Positions 17,612 to 27,334 of a stretch of 64,000 nt of DNA are shown one piece after another; within the stretch, counting starts at the first letter, position 1, and every line of letters begins with the position of its first letter. The stretch is from the NCBI GenBank assembly GCA_963753725.1, contig CAVWDI010000001.1:682001-746000 (forward strand). The letters run 5' to 3'. The stretch is from CAVWDI01 sp963753725 (GTDB lineage: Bacteria; Chloroflexota; Anaerolineae; Anaerolineales; UBA4823). Position numbers and translations under genes: made by a program. A model generated the notes under the pieces. That model did not search any database. It saw only the letters and a list, made by a program, of their open reading frames with translations, and was not told the origin of the DNA.

Positions 17612-19639
17612 ATGACTCCCAAGAAACACACAAATAAAAAACCACTTCTTTTATCAATTTCTTTAATCGCCGTTATTACCGCGATTACATATCTTCCATT
17701 AATAAACAGTTTTGGATATATTCGTGATGATTGGTATTTAATCTGGAGCGGTTACACACAGGGACCTCAAAAAATCGTTGAAATCTTCTCAACAGACCGC
17801 CCTGTTCTGGGATTAATTTATTCCTGGACTTATTCCATGCTGGGGGACGGGCCCTCAGGTTGGAATATTTTTTCTTTTACCATGCGTCTCCTGGGTTTTT
17901 TCGGAGTCTTTTGGATCTTATCCCTGCTCTGGCCAAAGCGCAACTATGCTAATACGCTCATCACATTACTTGTCGCGGTGTATCCAGGATTTTTACAACA
18001 GCCTAACGCGAACACATTTAGCAATTTGATTTTGGCCAGCTCTTTCGCCATCATTTCAATCGCTTTGACTTTACAAGCATTGAACACCGGGAAAAGACTT
18101 TATAAAATACTTTTCCTCATCCTATCATCCATCCTGACAATCGTTTATTTACTTATCGCAGAATATCTGATCGGAATGGAAGCCGTCCGGTTTATTCTTG
18201 TCTTTTATGCCGTTCTCCGCGACCAACAGAAGGAGACGCTTAAAAATAAATTTACTCAAACTATTGCGGTTGTTTTTTCTAATTTACTGGCTGCTGGAAT
18301 AATTGTTATATGGCGAATATTTTTCTTCAGGAGCGATCGACCAGCTGTGAATGTAAACACATTGGTCGACAGTTATTCATCGTCGCCGTTTTACAATGGA
18401 TTGAGACTTGCGGTTGAATTCATCAAAGACCAATTAGAAACCATATTCGGCGCCTGGTCTATACCTTTCTATAATCTGGCAAAACAAACCAGATTAAAAG
18501 AATTCGCAATTTCTTTATTTCTGATCCTTGTTGCTGTATCCATAATTCTTTTCTACCATTATTACTCACGCAAGCCGGTTAAAAACCACACTGATAAGTT
18601 CGAAGTTGAATCTCCTTTTGCTCGTGATTATCTCATCCTGGGATTTTTATGCGTGGTTGTCACTTCACTTCCAGTAATTATTTCCAACCGCAATGTACTT
18701 TACCAATCCAATTGGGATCGATATACACTGCAATCTTCATTTGGCGCTGCGTTATTCCTTTATGGTCTGATATCGTTTATTCATAAAGAATGGGTTCGTA
18801 TAACAATATATTCGTTATTGATCGGAATCGCAGTTTCCACGCATTATATAAACGCTGTGAGATTCAAGGATATTTGGGAAGCGCAGCGTCAGCTCTGGTG
18901 GCAGTTCTCCTGGAGAGCGCCAGACATGGAAGAGGATACGGTATTGGTTGGGTCAATTTACCAGTACGGCTATGAGGAAGATTATGAATTGTGGGCGCCA
19001 GTTAACTTGATCTATTATCCGGAAGCGCAACAACCAAAAATTCTAGCCGAAGTATTGAACCAACAAACAACAAAAAATATTCTGAGTTCATTTTGGGATA
19101 GCGGCGCAACGCGCACCATCGAATATGATAGAGATTATGAAAACACGCTTGTTATTAATATCCCCAGCCCGTTATCGTGTCTGCATATAATTGATGGCGA
19201 TAGACCTGTGGTATCAGAATATGCTGAAGCGGATATCCAGGCGATCGCCCCATTCTCAAACATCAGCCGGATCCTCACTGCTCAAACAGAGATACAACCG
19301 CCAATGATTATCTTTGGCGCAGAACCCGAACATGGTTGGTGCTATTACTATCAAAAAGCTATGCTGGCTTCCCAGGCTGGTGATCACGAAGAAGTGGTTC
19401 GATTGGGGAAGGAAGTAAGGGACGCGGGTTTAAAACCCGCGGATTGGTATGAATGGATACCGTTTATTGAAGGCTATGCATATACTGGAGAATATAAAGA
19501 GGCGAAAAAATTAATCCCCATTATCCGTGAATTGCCCTATGTAAAATACCAAATATGCATCAATTTAGAAGAACAGGATCCAGTTCAAAATAAAGAGGCT
19601 CTGGATTTTCTTTACCAGAATATATGTAAAAGAAAATAA
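17612..19639 (+). CDS. Multi-pass membrane protein, GT-C glycosyltransferase-like
   Basis: From the ATG at 17612 the protein is 675 residues (MTPKKHTNKKPLLLSISLIA...). A TTG at 17537 would add 25 residues but lacks a ribosome site. There are about ten or eleven membrane spans through residue 450, and directly after the first span comes GYIRDDWYLIW, an Asp-Asp loop of the kind found in GT-C enzymes that use lipid-linked sugars. The last about 220 residues are soluble, with a helical repeat-like stretch near the end. I cannot name donor or acceptor. No glycan genes are immediately adjacent. Confidence 0.6.
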   Translation: MTPKKHTNKKPLLLSISLIAVITAITYLPLINSFGYIRDDWYLIWSGYTQGPQKIVEIFSTDRPVLGLIYSWTYSMLGDGPSGWNIFSFTMRLLGFFGVFWILSLLWPKRNYANTLITLLVAVYPGFLQQPNANTFSNLILASSFAIISIALTLQALNTGKRLYKILFLILSSILTIVYLLIAEYLIGMEAVRFILVFYAVLRDQQKETLKNKFTQTIAVVFSNLLAAGIIVIWRIFFFRSDRPAVNVNTLVDSYSSSPFYNGLRLAVEFIKDQLETIFGAWSIPFYNLAKQTRLKEFAISLFLILVAVSIILFYHYYSRKPVKNHTDKFEVESPFARDYLILGFLCVVVTSLPVIISNRNVLYQSNWDRYTLQSSFGAALFLYGLISFIHKEWVRITIYSLLIGIAVSTHYINAVRFKDIWEAQRQLWWQFSWRAPDMEEDTVLVGSIYQYGYEEDYELWAPVNLIYYPEAQQPKILAEVLNQQTTKNILSSFWDSGATRTIEYDRDYENTLVINIPSPLSCLHIIDGDRPVVSEYAEADIQAIAPFSNISRILTAQTEIQPPMIIFGAEPEHGWCYYYQKAMLASQAGDHEEVVRLGKEVRDAGLKPADWYEWIPFIEGYAYTGEYKEAKKLIPIIRELPYVKYQICINLEEQDPVQNKEALDFLYQNICKRK

Positions 19640-19745
19640 TCCATCATCAAAACCAGCGCTTTGTTTATTCTTTAGTAGCAAATACCTTTCTGGAACGAAA
19701 AAATGTCATGACAAATGTCATCACATTGAAAATACAAAGGACAGT

Positions 19746-19774
19746 TTGAATTTGTGTTAATTTGGATTTATACT
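19746..19774 (+). promoter_or_regulatory. Sigma-70-type promoter for tRNA-Phe
   Basis: TTGAAT (19746-19751) and TATACT (19769-19774) are separated by exactly 17 bp, about 62 bp before the tRNA-Phe gene. The match to -35 and -10 elements is good. Confidence 0.5.
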
Positions 19775-19836
19775 TATAATTGTGATCCGGTTGATTGAAA
19801 GACCAAACCTTGGTTCCAGAACAACCGATTTATTTT

Positions 19837-19912
<76 letters not shown>

Positions 19913-19939
19913 TTTATTTAAATTTCAGGGAAGATATAT

Positions 19940-21724
19940 ATGAACGATGAATGTTATCTCGTTTTAGGCGGTGGGGGAATGGTCGGCTTCCAGGTCGCAC
20001 AGCGCATTGCGCGGCGATTGGAGCCTCAAAAAGTGATCATCGCCTCCCTCTATCAAAAAGAAGTCCGCCAGGCAGTACGTATTCTTGAAAGAGAATTTCC
20101 AGAGATTGAATTCGTAGGTTTTTGGGGGGATATTTTTGTGCGCAGTGATTTCAACGTAAGCGATAGGCAGCAGCGTCTTCGTCGGCGACAGCTGCTCGAA
20201 AATTCTGAAAACCGTCAGGGACTATTTGAAGACCTTTTTGGAAATGTGGATGATGCCTACCAAAAATCCCATCTCGTCCAGTTAATTCTCGAACATAAGC
20301 CAGATGTAATCGTAGACGCGATAAATACCGCGACTGCAATCAGCTACCAGGACATATATTCTGCGACAGAGATTGCGCGGCGGGATTTCATCGCGCTGCA
20401 AAACAGCCTATCTGTAAATGATCCTGATTATCTCGATGTAAGGTTGCAAGAAGTAGAACGATCTATTGAGATTTTAATGATTTCTCAATATATCCCCCAG
20501 CTCATCAGACACATGATTTTATTAAACAAAGCCATTCGTGAAGCGAACACCAGGCTTTATTTGAAAATCGGGACAACAGGAACAGGCGGTATGGGGTTGA
20601 ACATCCCATATACACACGGCGAAGACAAACCCAGCGCAAAATTAATGTCAAAGACCGCCATGGCTTTTGCGCATACTGGATTGATGTTTCTAATGGCCCG
20701 CACACCTACTGAAGATTACCCCGATGCCCCACCAATCATTAAAGAAATCAAACCCGCTGCTATGGTCGGTTGGATCAATATCACCCAGCGCGCCATCCTG
20801 CGCAATGGAACGCAAATGTACATTTACAACAGTCGGGAAGAAATACTCAAGGATCAGCTTTCACTGCGCCTGGATGAAAATATGCTGGAGTGCAAAAGCA
20901 AACTTCGCATACCAATTGTGGATACCGGTGAAAATGGCGTTTTCACAAAAGGCGAATTCCAAGCGATAACAGCCCTGCGCCAGATGGAATTCATGACCCC
21001 GGAAGAAATCGCGCGTGTTGTAGAACTTGAAATCAGGGGAGTCAACACTGGAAAAGACGTGATTTCCGCCATTGACAGCTCTATCATGGGACCAACCTAC
21101 CGGGCAGGTTACCTGCGTGGACAAGCTTTGGAAGAACTTGAGCGGTTAGAAAAGAAGACCAAAATACCCAGTGTTGCCTTAGGCGAACTCGGACCTCCCG
21201 AGTTATCCAAGCTCCTATGGGAGACTTTTCTGATTAAAGAAGTATTTAGCACATTGGAAACGTTCTTAATAAACAAAAGTGAGTGGGATAAAGATAACAA
21301 TAAGAATAATGGGAAACCGCGTCTGCCAGAAGAAATTTCGATCGCTCTCCAAAAATATCTGGAAAACAATCCTAACATTACCGAAATCATCACCTCAGTG
21401 GGTATACCAATATTGATGCCAGATGGGAAAACCCTCATAAGAGGTCCATTTATCCGTATCCCCGAAGTCGCTGGAAAAGTAAATGTTGATATCGACAACG
21501 GTGATATCGATCGTTGGGCTTCCAAAGGCTGGGTTGATCTGAGAAATAAAAATATATCTTTGTGGCAGAAGAGGTTTGAAATGATGCAGCGGGGTAGACA
21601 AAGTATGCGCGGCAAGGGGTCGGCAGCCGTGAATAGGGCAGCATATTTGCACGAAGATATACAAATTGGTGAAGTTGTCAGTTGGATTTTTAATAACGAA
21701 ATCGGCGGTTACCGTTTAATGTAA
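19940..21724 (+). CDS. Large NAD(P)-binding Rossmann protein of unknown function
   Basis: This 594-residue protein begins with a dinucleotide-binding fold (CYLVLGGGGMVGFQVAQRIA, residues 5-24), then a segment resembling short-chain dehydrogenases or epimerases (HKPDVIVDAINTATAISY; LYLKIGTTGTGGMGLNIPYT). There is no clear YxxxK pair. The C-terminal 250 residues are unlike anything I recognise and include KLLWETFLIKEVFSTLETFL. There are no membrane segments. It follows tRNA-Phe by 27 bp. An oxidoreductase role is an inference from the N-terminal fold only. Confidence 0.6.
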   Translation: MNDECYLVLGGGGMVGFQVAQRIARRLEPQKVIIASLYQKEVRQAVRILEREFPEIEFVGFWGDIFVRSDFNVSDRQQRLRRRQLLENSENRQGLFEDLFGNVDDAYQKSHLVQLILEHKPDVIVDAINTATAISYQDIYSATEIARRDFIALQNSLSVNDPDYLDVRLQEVERSIEILMISQYIPQLIRHMILLNKAIREANTRLYLKIGTTGTGGMGLNIPYTHGEDKPSAKLMSKTAMAFAHTGLMFLMARTPTEDYPDAPPIIKEIKPAAMVGWINITQRAILRNGTQMYIYNSREEILKDQLSLRLDENMLECKSKLRIPIVDTGENGVFTKGEFQAITALRQMEFMTPEEIARVVELEIRGVNTGKDVISAIDSSIMGPTYRAGYLRGQALEELERLEKKTKIPSVALGELGPPELSKLLWETFLIKEVFSTLETFLINKSEWDKDNNKNNGKPRLPEEISIALQKYLENNPNITEIITSVGIPILMPDGKTLIRGPFIRIPEVAGKVNVDIDNGDIDRWASKGWVDLRNKNISLWQKRFEMMQRGRQSMRGKGSAAVNRAAYLHEDIQIGEVVSWIFNNEIGGYRLM

Positions 21725-21732
21725 ATGGGAAT

Positions 21733-21763
21733 AGGTCATATGCTCTAGAAAATGACCGGTCAT
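21733..21763. repeat. Palindrome between convergent genes
   Basis: ATGACCGGTCAT (21752-21763) is a perfect 12-bp palindrome, and GGTCATAT is directly repeated at 21733 and 21758, so alternative 6-bp hairpins can form. It lies between the convergent Rossmann-protein and carbonic anhydrase genes, where a terminator is expected, but no U-run is present. Confidence 0.35.
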
Positions 21764-21796
21764 ATTCTTACATTACTCCTGTTCAATACTTCCCTT

Positions 21797-22339
21797 TCAG
21801 TTCTCTCGAATAATGTACAAACAATTATCTTCAATCTGGTACAACAGTGGGGCGACTTGAATTTTCGGAAACAGCAATCTAAGCCGCTTTGCTTCTTTTA
21901 ATACAAAGTCGATCTCATTCCCTATTTCAAATATGGGTGCAAAGTGATTAAAGTGCTCTTCAGCTACTTCCCTTTCCCAACCAGCGTTTTCTACTAAACC
22001 CTTCACAAATGGTTCTTGTCTCTGGAATAAATTAACCATTCCGCACTGGTTGTGTCCGATCAGTGCGATCGTTTTTACCCCTCCAATCGCAATCGCGTAG
22101 GACACCTTGAACTCGCTGTACTGTAGATTGGCTCCACCTACCCGAATAATATAGGCAAAATTATCCGGTAATCGAAGGCGTTTGCGATTATCCATGCACA
22201 TTCCCACCAAAAGCTGCGCTGATGTGAATGTATCCATAGGGCGGTTCAGATTGTGGTACTCCAACAGGAGGCTTACCGGCGTATTCCGGTATTCGGGAAT
22301 GATATCTTCTTCCGTTTCGACGGCAATCAATCGCTTCAT
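21797..22339 (-). CDS. Beta-class carbonic anhydrase family protein
   Basis: The 180-residue protein carries the zinc-site motifs of beta-carbonic anhydrases: CMDNRKR (Cys and the Asp-Arg dyad) and GHNQCGM (His and Cys). The intervening strand YIIRVGGANLQ and ALIGHNQCG are typical. It would interconvert CO2 and bicarbonate in the cytoplasm. All zinc ligands are present, so it is probably active. It is transcribed towards the Rossmann-protein gene and its upstream region is a 459-bp gap. Confidence 0.85.
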   Translation of the reverse strand: MKRLIAVETEEDIIPEYRNTPVSLLLEYHNLNRPMDTFTSAQLLVGMCMDNRKRLRLPDNFAYIIRVGGANLQYSEFKVSYAIAIGGVKTIALIGHNQCGMVNLFQRQEPFVKGLVENAGWEREVAEEHFNHFAPIFEIGNEIDFVLKEAKRLRLLFPKIQVAPLLYQIEDNCLYIIREN

Positions 22340-22798
22340 GTTTGTATCATTAAATAACGATTTCTAATTCGTCTATTTTTCCGATTTGGTAAGCCGCCGC
22401 ATGGCTCACACTCGAATCAGAGCTACCTGGCCGCTCAAGAGTTTTTCAGAAATTTGATGTGGAAATTCCGCCACTTCAGCTCAATTCTTGCGCTCTTCAC
22501 TCTTAGACAGTCTCGTCTCTTTTCCCAAGTTTCGGCTCCTCTACTTATCAGGTAATTAAACTAAATTGAAATTATTTTACCTGAATTCTCAATTGCTGCC
22601 TGATCACAACCATGGATTGTTTTCACAACCCGACGCGTTTGAATATATTCAGAACCAGTCTCTTCATACAGCTTTATCGCTGTAATCCAAACATATAGAA
22701 TCACCAGTAAAAAATCCTTTTCTACCCGATGAGGATTCAATATCCGGTATCTTTTAACTATTCAATCCGTCCACCCTGCTTTGTGGTAAACTCTCGAC
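22340..22798. other. 459-bp intergenic region with one inverted repeat
   Basis: This gap separates the divergent carbonic anhydrase and mevalonate decarboxylase genes and so should hold both promoters. I find no gene, tRNA or recognisable ncRNA. TCAGGTAA (22548-22555) and TTACCTGA (22577-22584) form an 8-bp inverted repeat with a 21-nt spacer, possibly an operator. I see nothing else. Confidence 0.4.
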
Positions 22799-23770
22799 AT
22801 GTCCACAGGAGCCGCATCAGCTCACCCCAATATTGCTTTCATAAAATACTGGGGAAATCGCGACCATCATTTACGGATACCATCCAATGGTTCAATATCC
22901 ATGAATCTGGGTGGATTAGAAACCCAAACCACAGTCAATTTTGATAATCTATTGAAGGAAGATGTGCTTGTTTGGGATGGAAAAATTCAAATAGGAGCGG
23001 CGCTTCAACGGGTTATGTCTGTGTTGGAAAAAGTGCGTGCACTTTCAGGGTTAGAAAGTTATGCGAAAGTTGAGAGCAATAACAATTTCCCAGCCGGAAC
23101 AGGTATCGCTTCTTCAGCTTCAGCCTTTGCAGCCCTCAGTATGGCGGCCAGCTGCGCCGCTGGGCTAGACTTGAGCGAAGCCCAGCTATCCAGGATAGCG
23201 CGCCTAGGTTCGGGTTCAGCCTGCCGCTCCATTCCATCCGGTTTCGTCGAATGGCAGGCCGGTAATGATGATATCAGTTCTTATGCATATTCGATTGCAC
23301 CAGCAGACCACTGGGACCTTACCGACTGCATCGCAGTGATTAGCAAAACACATAAATCCACCAGTTCCGAAGCAGGGCATGTATTAGCTGACAGCAGCCC
23401 ATTCCAAGCGGTACGTACGAAATCCGCACTTGAACGGCTGGAAATTTGTCGTAATGCCATTTTAACAAGGGATTTTGATGCGTTTGCCGAAGTGACTGAA
23501 TTCGACAGTAATATGATGCATGCCGTTATTATGACATCCCATCCACCCGTTATTTACTGGTTGCCTGCAACATTACAAGTGATACATGAAGTAATAAAGA
23601 TGCGTATAAATGGTACTCCAGTTTTCTATACAATCGATGCCGGACCAAATGTTCATGTCATTTGCGCCCAAGAGGATTCGCCTCTGGTCAGCTCTTATAT
23701 TATAGACATTCCAGGTGTCGAAGATGTGATTATCGCTCATCCCGGTGGTCCAGCATCCTGCAGCAATTAA
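22799..23770 (+). CDS. Mevalonate diphosphate (or phosphate) decarboxylase
   Basis: This 323-residue GHMP-family protein has the decarboxylase signature NIAFIKYWGNRD near the N-terminus, the ATP loop FPAGTGIASSASAFAAL, RLGSGSACRSIPSGFVEW, and the C-terminal TIDAGPNVHVIC. It makes an isopentenyl unit from phosphorylated mevalonate, so this organism uses a mevalonate route. In some Chloroflexota the homologue acts on mevalonate 5-phosphate and is followed by isopentenyl phosphate kinase; the sequence alone does not decide here. No other mevalonate gene lies next to it. The start ATG at 22799 has no strong ribosome site. Confidence 0.88.
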   Translation: MSTGAASAHPNIAFIKYWGNRDHHLRIPSNGSISMNLGGLETQTTVNFDNLLKEDVLVWDGKIQIGAALQRVMSVLEKVRALSGLESYAKVESNNNFPAGTGIASSASAFAALSMAASCAAGLDLSEAQLSRIARLGSGSACRSIPSGFVEWQAGNDDISSYAYSIAPADHWDLTDCIAVISKTHKSTSSEAGHVLADSSPFQAVRTKSALERLEICRNAILTRDFDAFAEVTEFDSNMMHAVIMTSHPPVIYWLPATLQVIHEVIKMRINGTPVFYTIDAGPNVHVICAQEDSPLVSSYIIDIPGVEDVIIAHPGGPASCSN

Positions 23771-23938
23771 TAATTTTTTAATACAAGAACCAAATTTACT
23801 CCCCCGTATTTCTTTCAAACTCGAAATATTTCAAAAATTCCCATCAATTTCCCTTTGGGTTAGAAAATTGTTAGAAAGTTAGTTTCTACCCCCACAATAC
23901 TACCTGATTCTGAGCGCTCGGGATATAATCGGTTCGCT

Positions 23939-24964
23939 ATGTTATCAATTCAACTCGTTCAATTTGTCCTTGGGATTGCGGTCCTGCTGCTAATACACGA
24001 ATTTGGGCATTTCCTGGCTGCACGTTCTATGAATGTTGAGGTGGAAGAATTTGGCATTGGGTTCCCTCCGCGTGCGCTGAAGTTATTTACATACAAGGGT
24101 ACTATGTACTCCCTGAACTGGATTCCGCTGGGCGGATTCGTCAGACCAAAAGGCGAGAACGACCCAACTGTTCCCGGCGGATTAGCCGCAGCCAGTCCGT
24201 GGGTAAGACTGGGAGTCCTTTTTGCTGGCCCTGCTATGAATTTGCTAGTCGGTGTAATTTTAGGGATCATCCTTTTTTACCAGATTGGTAATCCAGTCCC
24301 GGATAAAGTGGTCATAAATCACATCGATCCCGGTACACCAGCCGCGGAAGCAGGTTTGCGAGATGGAGACCTTTTTGTCGCCGTAAATGGTGAACCGATC
24401 GATAATTCTTTGACGCTCCAGGAAAAAATTTCACAGAATCTCGGAAAGTCTACCGAATTCGAATTCCAACGCGGAAATCAGAACATCATGGTGGTAATTA
24501 TCCCGCGCCTCGATTACCCCGAAGGGCAGGGACCAATCGGGGTTGGAATCACAAATCCCACCACTCCAATCAACTTTGGTACAGCTGTTACCCGGGGGAT
24601 AACTGCAGCATACGAGAACATCCGCGCTTTGTTTCTGCTTCCGGTCAGACTTATCGGCGGACAGGCTTCCCCGGAAGAAGGCAGATTGTTAGGATATAAG
24701 GGTATGTTTGATATCTTTCGCTATATCCAGAGCCCACTTTGGTTCTTCATGGCGATATCAATTTCACTGGGAGTGATCAACCTTTTTCCAATCCCCGCAT
24801 TGGATGGCGGCAGAATTCTGCTAACGCTGCCAGAAATAATTTTCAAGAAACGCATACCTGCCCAATACGAAAACATGATCCACATGGTCGGTTTTACCTT
24901 GCTCTTATTTGTACTAATTTATGTAAATGTACAGGATTTTCTCAATCCAATTAACCTCCCATAA
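23939..24964 (+). CDS. rseP: Site-2 intramembrane metalloprotease (RseP family)
   Basis: This 341-residue membrane protein has HEFGH in the first span (zinc motif), a central PDZ domain (about residues 115-200: INHIDPGTPAAEAGLRDGDL), and the second catalytic motif NLFPIPALDGGR in a later span. It is a full-length M50 protease of the kind that cleaves anti-sigma factors or other membrane-bound regulators. No anti-sigma gene is adjacent, so the substrate is unknown. A HEAT-repeat gene follows 17 bp downstream. Confidence 0.93.
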   Translation: MLSIQLVQFVLGIAVLLLIHEFGHFLAARSMNVEVEEFGIGFPPRALKLFTYKGTMYSLNWIPLGGFVRPKGENDPTVPGGLAAASPWVRLGVLFAGPAMNLLVGVILGIILFYQIGNPVPDKVVINHIDPGTPAAEAGLRDGDLFVAVNGEPIDNSLTLQEKISQNLGKSTEFEFQRGNQNIMVVIIPRLDYPEGQGPIGVGITNPTTPINFGTAVTRGITAAYENIRALFLLPVRLIGGQASPEEGRLLGYKGMFDIFRYIQSPLWFFMAISISLGVINLFPIPALDGGRILLTLPEIIFKKRIPAQYENMIHMVGFTLLLFVLIYVNVQDFLNPINLP

Positions 24965-24981
24965 AACCTACTACAAGTCGA

Positions 24982-25999
24982 ATGATAGAAAACGCTGACA
25001 TTTCTTTCCAGCAAATTATTGATGCGCTGCTGGATTTTGATACGCCATTTCCTGCCAAGCACCTTTATTATTTCTCTGATATCGATCCTTCCGATTTAGA
25101 CCAATTGAACTCTGTTTGGGGAGACCTGCCTGTATGGCGCAGGCGTGGATTGATTGAGGACTTAGGTGAATTAAGCAGCCGGGACACAGTACTCTCTTTC
25201 AAAGATGTGTGTTTGATAGCGGTTGAAGATGAAGAACCAGAAGTAAGACTGTCCGCAGTACAAGGATTGAGTATTTATGAGGAAACCTCGCTTACGAACC
25301 TATTTCTGAATTTACTTAAGGCTGACAAGGAAGTGGAAATTCAGGCAGCAGCAGCCGGTGAGCTTGGTCAATTTGTGTATTTAGGTGAAATCGAGGCTAT
25401 CCATAATTCGTTACTGCATGAAGTAGAAGATGGACTGCTGGAAGCACAAAGTGAAATTTACCCGGACATTGTGAGCCGGCGAGCGCTCGAATCCTTGGGT
25501 TATTCCAGTCGTAAAGAAGTAACACAGCTTATCGAAGATGCGTATCAATCTGGGAAAAACGAATGGATTTCTAGTGCTTTATTGGCCATGGGCCGTTCTG
25601 CGGACGAAAAATGGCACCCCTATATACTTGAAATGCTGGATCATAAAATTCCTTCGAATTCGATACGAAGCGGCACGCGCAGCTGGCGAATTAGAAATTA
25701 GAGGTGCAGCCGATCAGCTTTTCGATTTAGTCGATGATCCAGATGAGGATACTCGTTTAGCGAGCATATGGTCACTCACACAAATTGGGGGAGAGGGAGT
25801 ACCAGAATTAATAGAAGACCTGCTTGATGAGGCAGATAACGAAGAAGATATAGAATTTCTGGAAGCGGCTGTTGAAAATCTCGCCTTTAATGAGAGCGTT
25901 CAACTCTTTCCTCTTTTTGACCTTCCTGATGAACAAGATGATATGATCCCCGAAGACCAGCAAAATGGTTCCGATGAATTCGAGGATATTGACTTTTGA
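24982..25999 (+). CDS. HEAT-repeat protein, frameshifted
   Basis: Two frames make one protein of about 338 residues. The first runs from 24982 to a stop at about 25701, the second overlaps it and ends at 25999. Removing one A at 25657-25658 joins them as HKIPSIRYEAARAAGELEIR, an unbroken HEAT repeat. Helical repeats such as VRLSAVQGLSIYEETSLTNL and TRLASIWSLTQIGGEGVPEL run through the protein, which ends in an acidic tail. It is a protein-binding scaffold with an unknown partner. The stop overlaps the TTG start of the AEC transporter gene by 4 nt (TTGA), indicating coupling. Confidence 0.75.
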
Positions 26000-26907
26000 A
26001 CGAACTGCTAGATATTTTTTTAAACAACCTGCTGCCCGTATTTCTGGCATCCGGCTCGGGGTTTATTTTAGCGAAATTAATAAAAATAAATCCTCAACCA
26101 ATATCTAAAATAATCTTATACATTTTCAGTCCCTGCTTGGTCTTTACCCTGCTCACCCAAAATGAATTGGGGAACAGCGATATCGTGAAGTCCATGTTAT
26201 TACTTGGGACAACGATAGGGATTGTTGGACTGGTCGCGTATTTGGTTACAAGGTTATTGAAAGTGGAGCGCACGATATCCGCTGGGATTGTACTCACTTC
26301 AATGTTGATGAATGCGGGGAATTATGGAATGCCAGTGGTATTGTTTGCTTTTGGCGCTTCTGCGCTTGGATACGCGAGCATTTATTTCGTAACCATGGCG
26401 ATAATGACATATACAGTAGGAATTATTATCGCATCCATGGGTAAAGCAAGCTTTATGACTGGTCTCCTCAACCTTCTGAAACTTCCGGTGATATATGCGA
26501 TAGTACTGGCATTTATTGTGATGATGACCGGATGGCAGCTGCCAACCTATTTCGAGCGCACGATATCAATATTGGGAGATGCTGCTATCCCGACCATGCT
26601 GGTGCTGCTAGGGATAAATTTGGCGAACGTACGCCTCTCAGGCTTCTCCATGCCGTTATTCCTGGCGGTTGGCTTGAGATTAATTGTAAGCCCTGCAATT
26701 GCACTGATATTAGTGACAATATTCGGTATCCAGGGACCAGCGCGCACATCTTTGGTGACCATCGCAGGAATGCCATCGGCTGTTTTCACTACAGTCCTGG
26801 CAAATGAATACGATTTAAATCCATCATTTGTGACAGCTGTCGTATTTACTTCAACGCTCTTGAGTCCATTAACGTTGACACCGCTGTTAGCTTTTTTAGG
26901 GGCATGA
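25996..26907 (+). CDS. AEC-family transporter (auxin efflux carrier superfamily)
   Basis: This 303-residue protein has about ten membrane spans in the two-half arrangement of the AEC family, with the characteristic helix-break motif LMNAGNYGMPVVLFAFG near residue 105 and a matching TIAGMPSAVFTTVLAN in the second half. Members export carboxylates or other anions by proton coupling; the substrate cannot be assigned. The start is TTG at 25996, overlapping the stop of the HEAT gene (TTGA). Confidence 0.85.
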   Translation: MNELLDIFLNNLLPVFLASGSGFILAKLIKINPQPISKIILYIFSPCLVFTLLTQNELGNSDIVKSMLLLGTTIGIVGLVAYLVTRLLKVERTISAGIVLTSMLMNAGNYGMPVVLFAFGASALGYASIYFVTMAIMTYTVGIIIASMGKASFMTGLLNLLKLPVIYAIVLAFIVMMTGWQLPTYFERTISILGDAAIPTMLVLLGINLANVRLSGFSMPLFLAVGLRLIVSPAIALILVTIFGIQGPARTSLVTIAGMPSAVFTTVLANEYDLNPSFVTAVVFTSTLLSPLTLTPLLAFLGA

Positions 26908-27028
26908 TACTTATACAATCCTGATTCGATAAATACCTATCTGGATTCAATCTGATACAATCGTTCGAATATAATAAATTCAACTGGCTTAACAGTTAAA
27001 AACCGGATTTCCATTCTAAGGAGGAAAG

Positions 27029-27322
27029 ATGGCTTCCGCAGAAAAACGGCTCCATGCCATAATTAGCGGGCGCGTTCAGGGGGTTGGATTTCGATATTTT
27101 GTACAGGAAAATGCCTACCGCCTCAACCTAAAGGGATGGGTAAGGAATCGCAGGGATGGAACTGTCGAAGTAGAGGCGCAGGGAAGTTCACGAATATTGG
27201 AACAATTTGTGCAGGCGCTGGGTCAAGGACCGAGGAGTGCAATCGTCTCTGAGGTAAAAACGGATTGGTTTCCTGCAACCAACGAATTTATGGATTTCAG
27301 AGTACGGACGACATCTGATTGA
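27029..27322 (+). CDS. acyP: Acylphosphatase
   Basis: A 97-residue single-domain acylphosphatase that hydrolyses acyl phosphates. The active-site Arg is in GRVQGVGFRYFV and the Asn in LKGWVRNRRDGTVEVEAQG, both as in the family. The ATG follows AAGGAGGAAAG, a strong ribosome site. It converges on radC with 12 bp between the stops. Confidence 0.96.
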   Translation: MASAEKRLHAIISGRVQGVGFRYFVQENAYRLNLKGWVRNRRDGTVEVEAQGSSRILEQFVQALGQGPRSAIVSEVKTDWFPATNEFMDFRVRTTSD

Positions 27323-27334
27323 ATTAATTCGAAT

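Noticed and set aside
22340..22798. Structured ncRNA (6S, RNase P, SRP or tmRNA)
   Set aside because: None of the conserved signature segments of these RNAs could be found on either strand.
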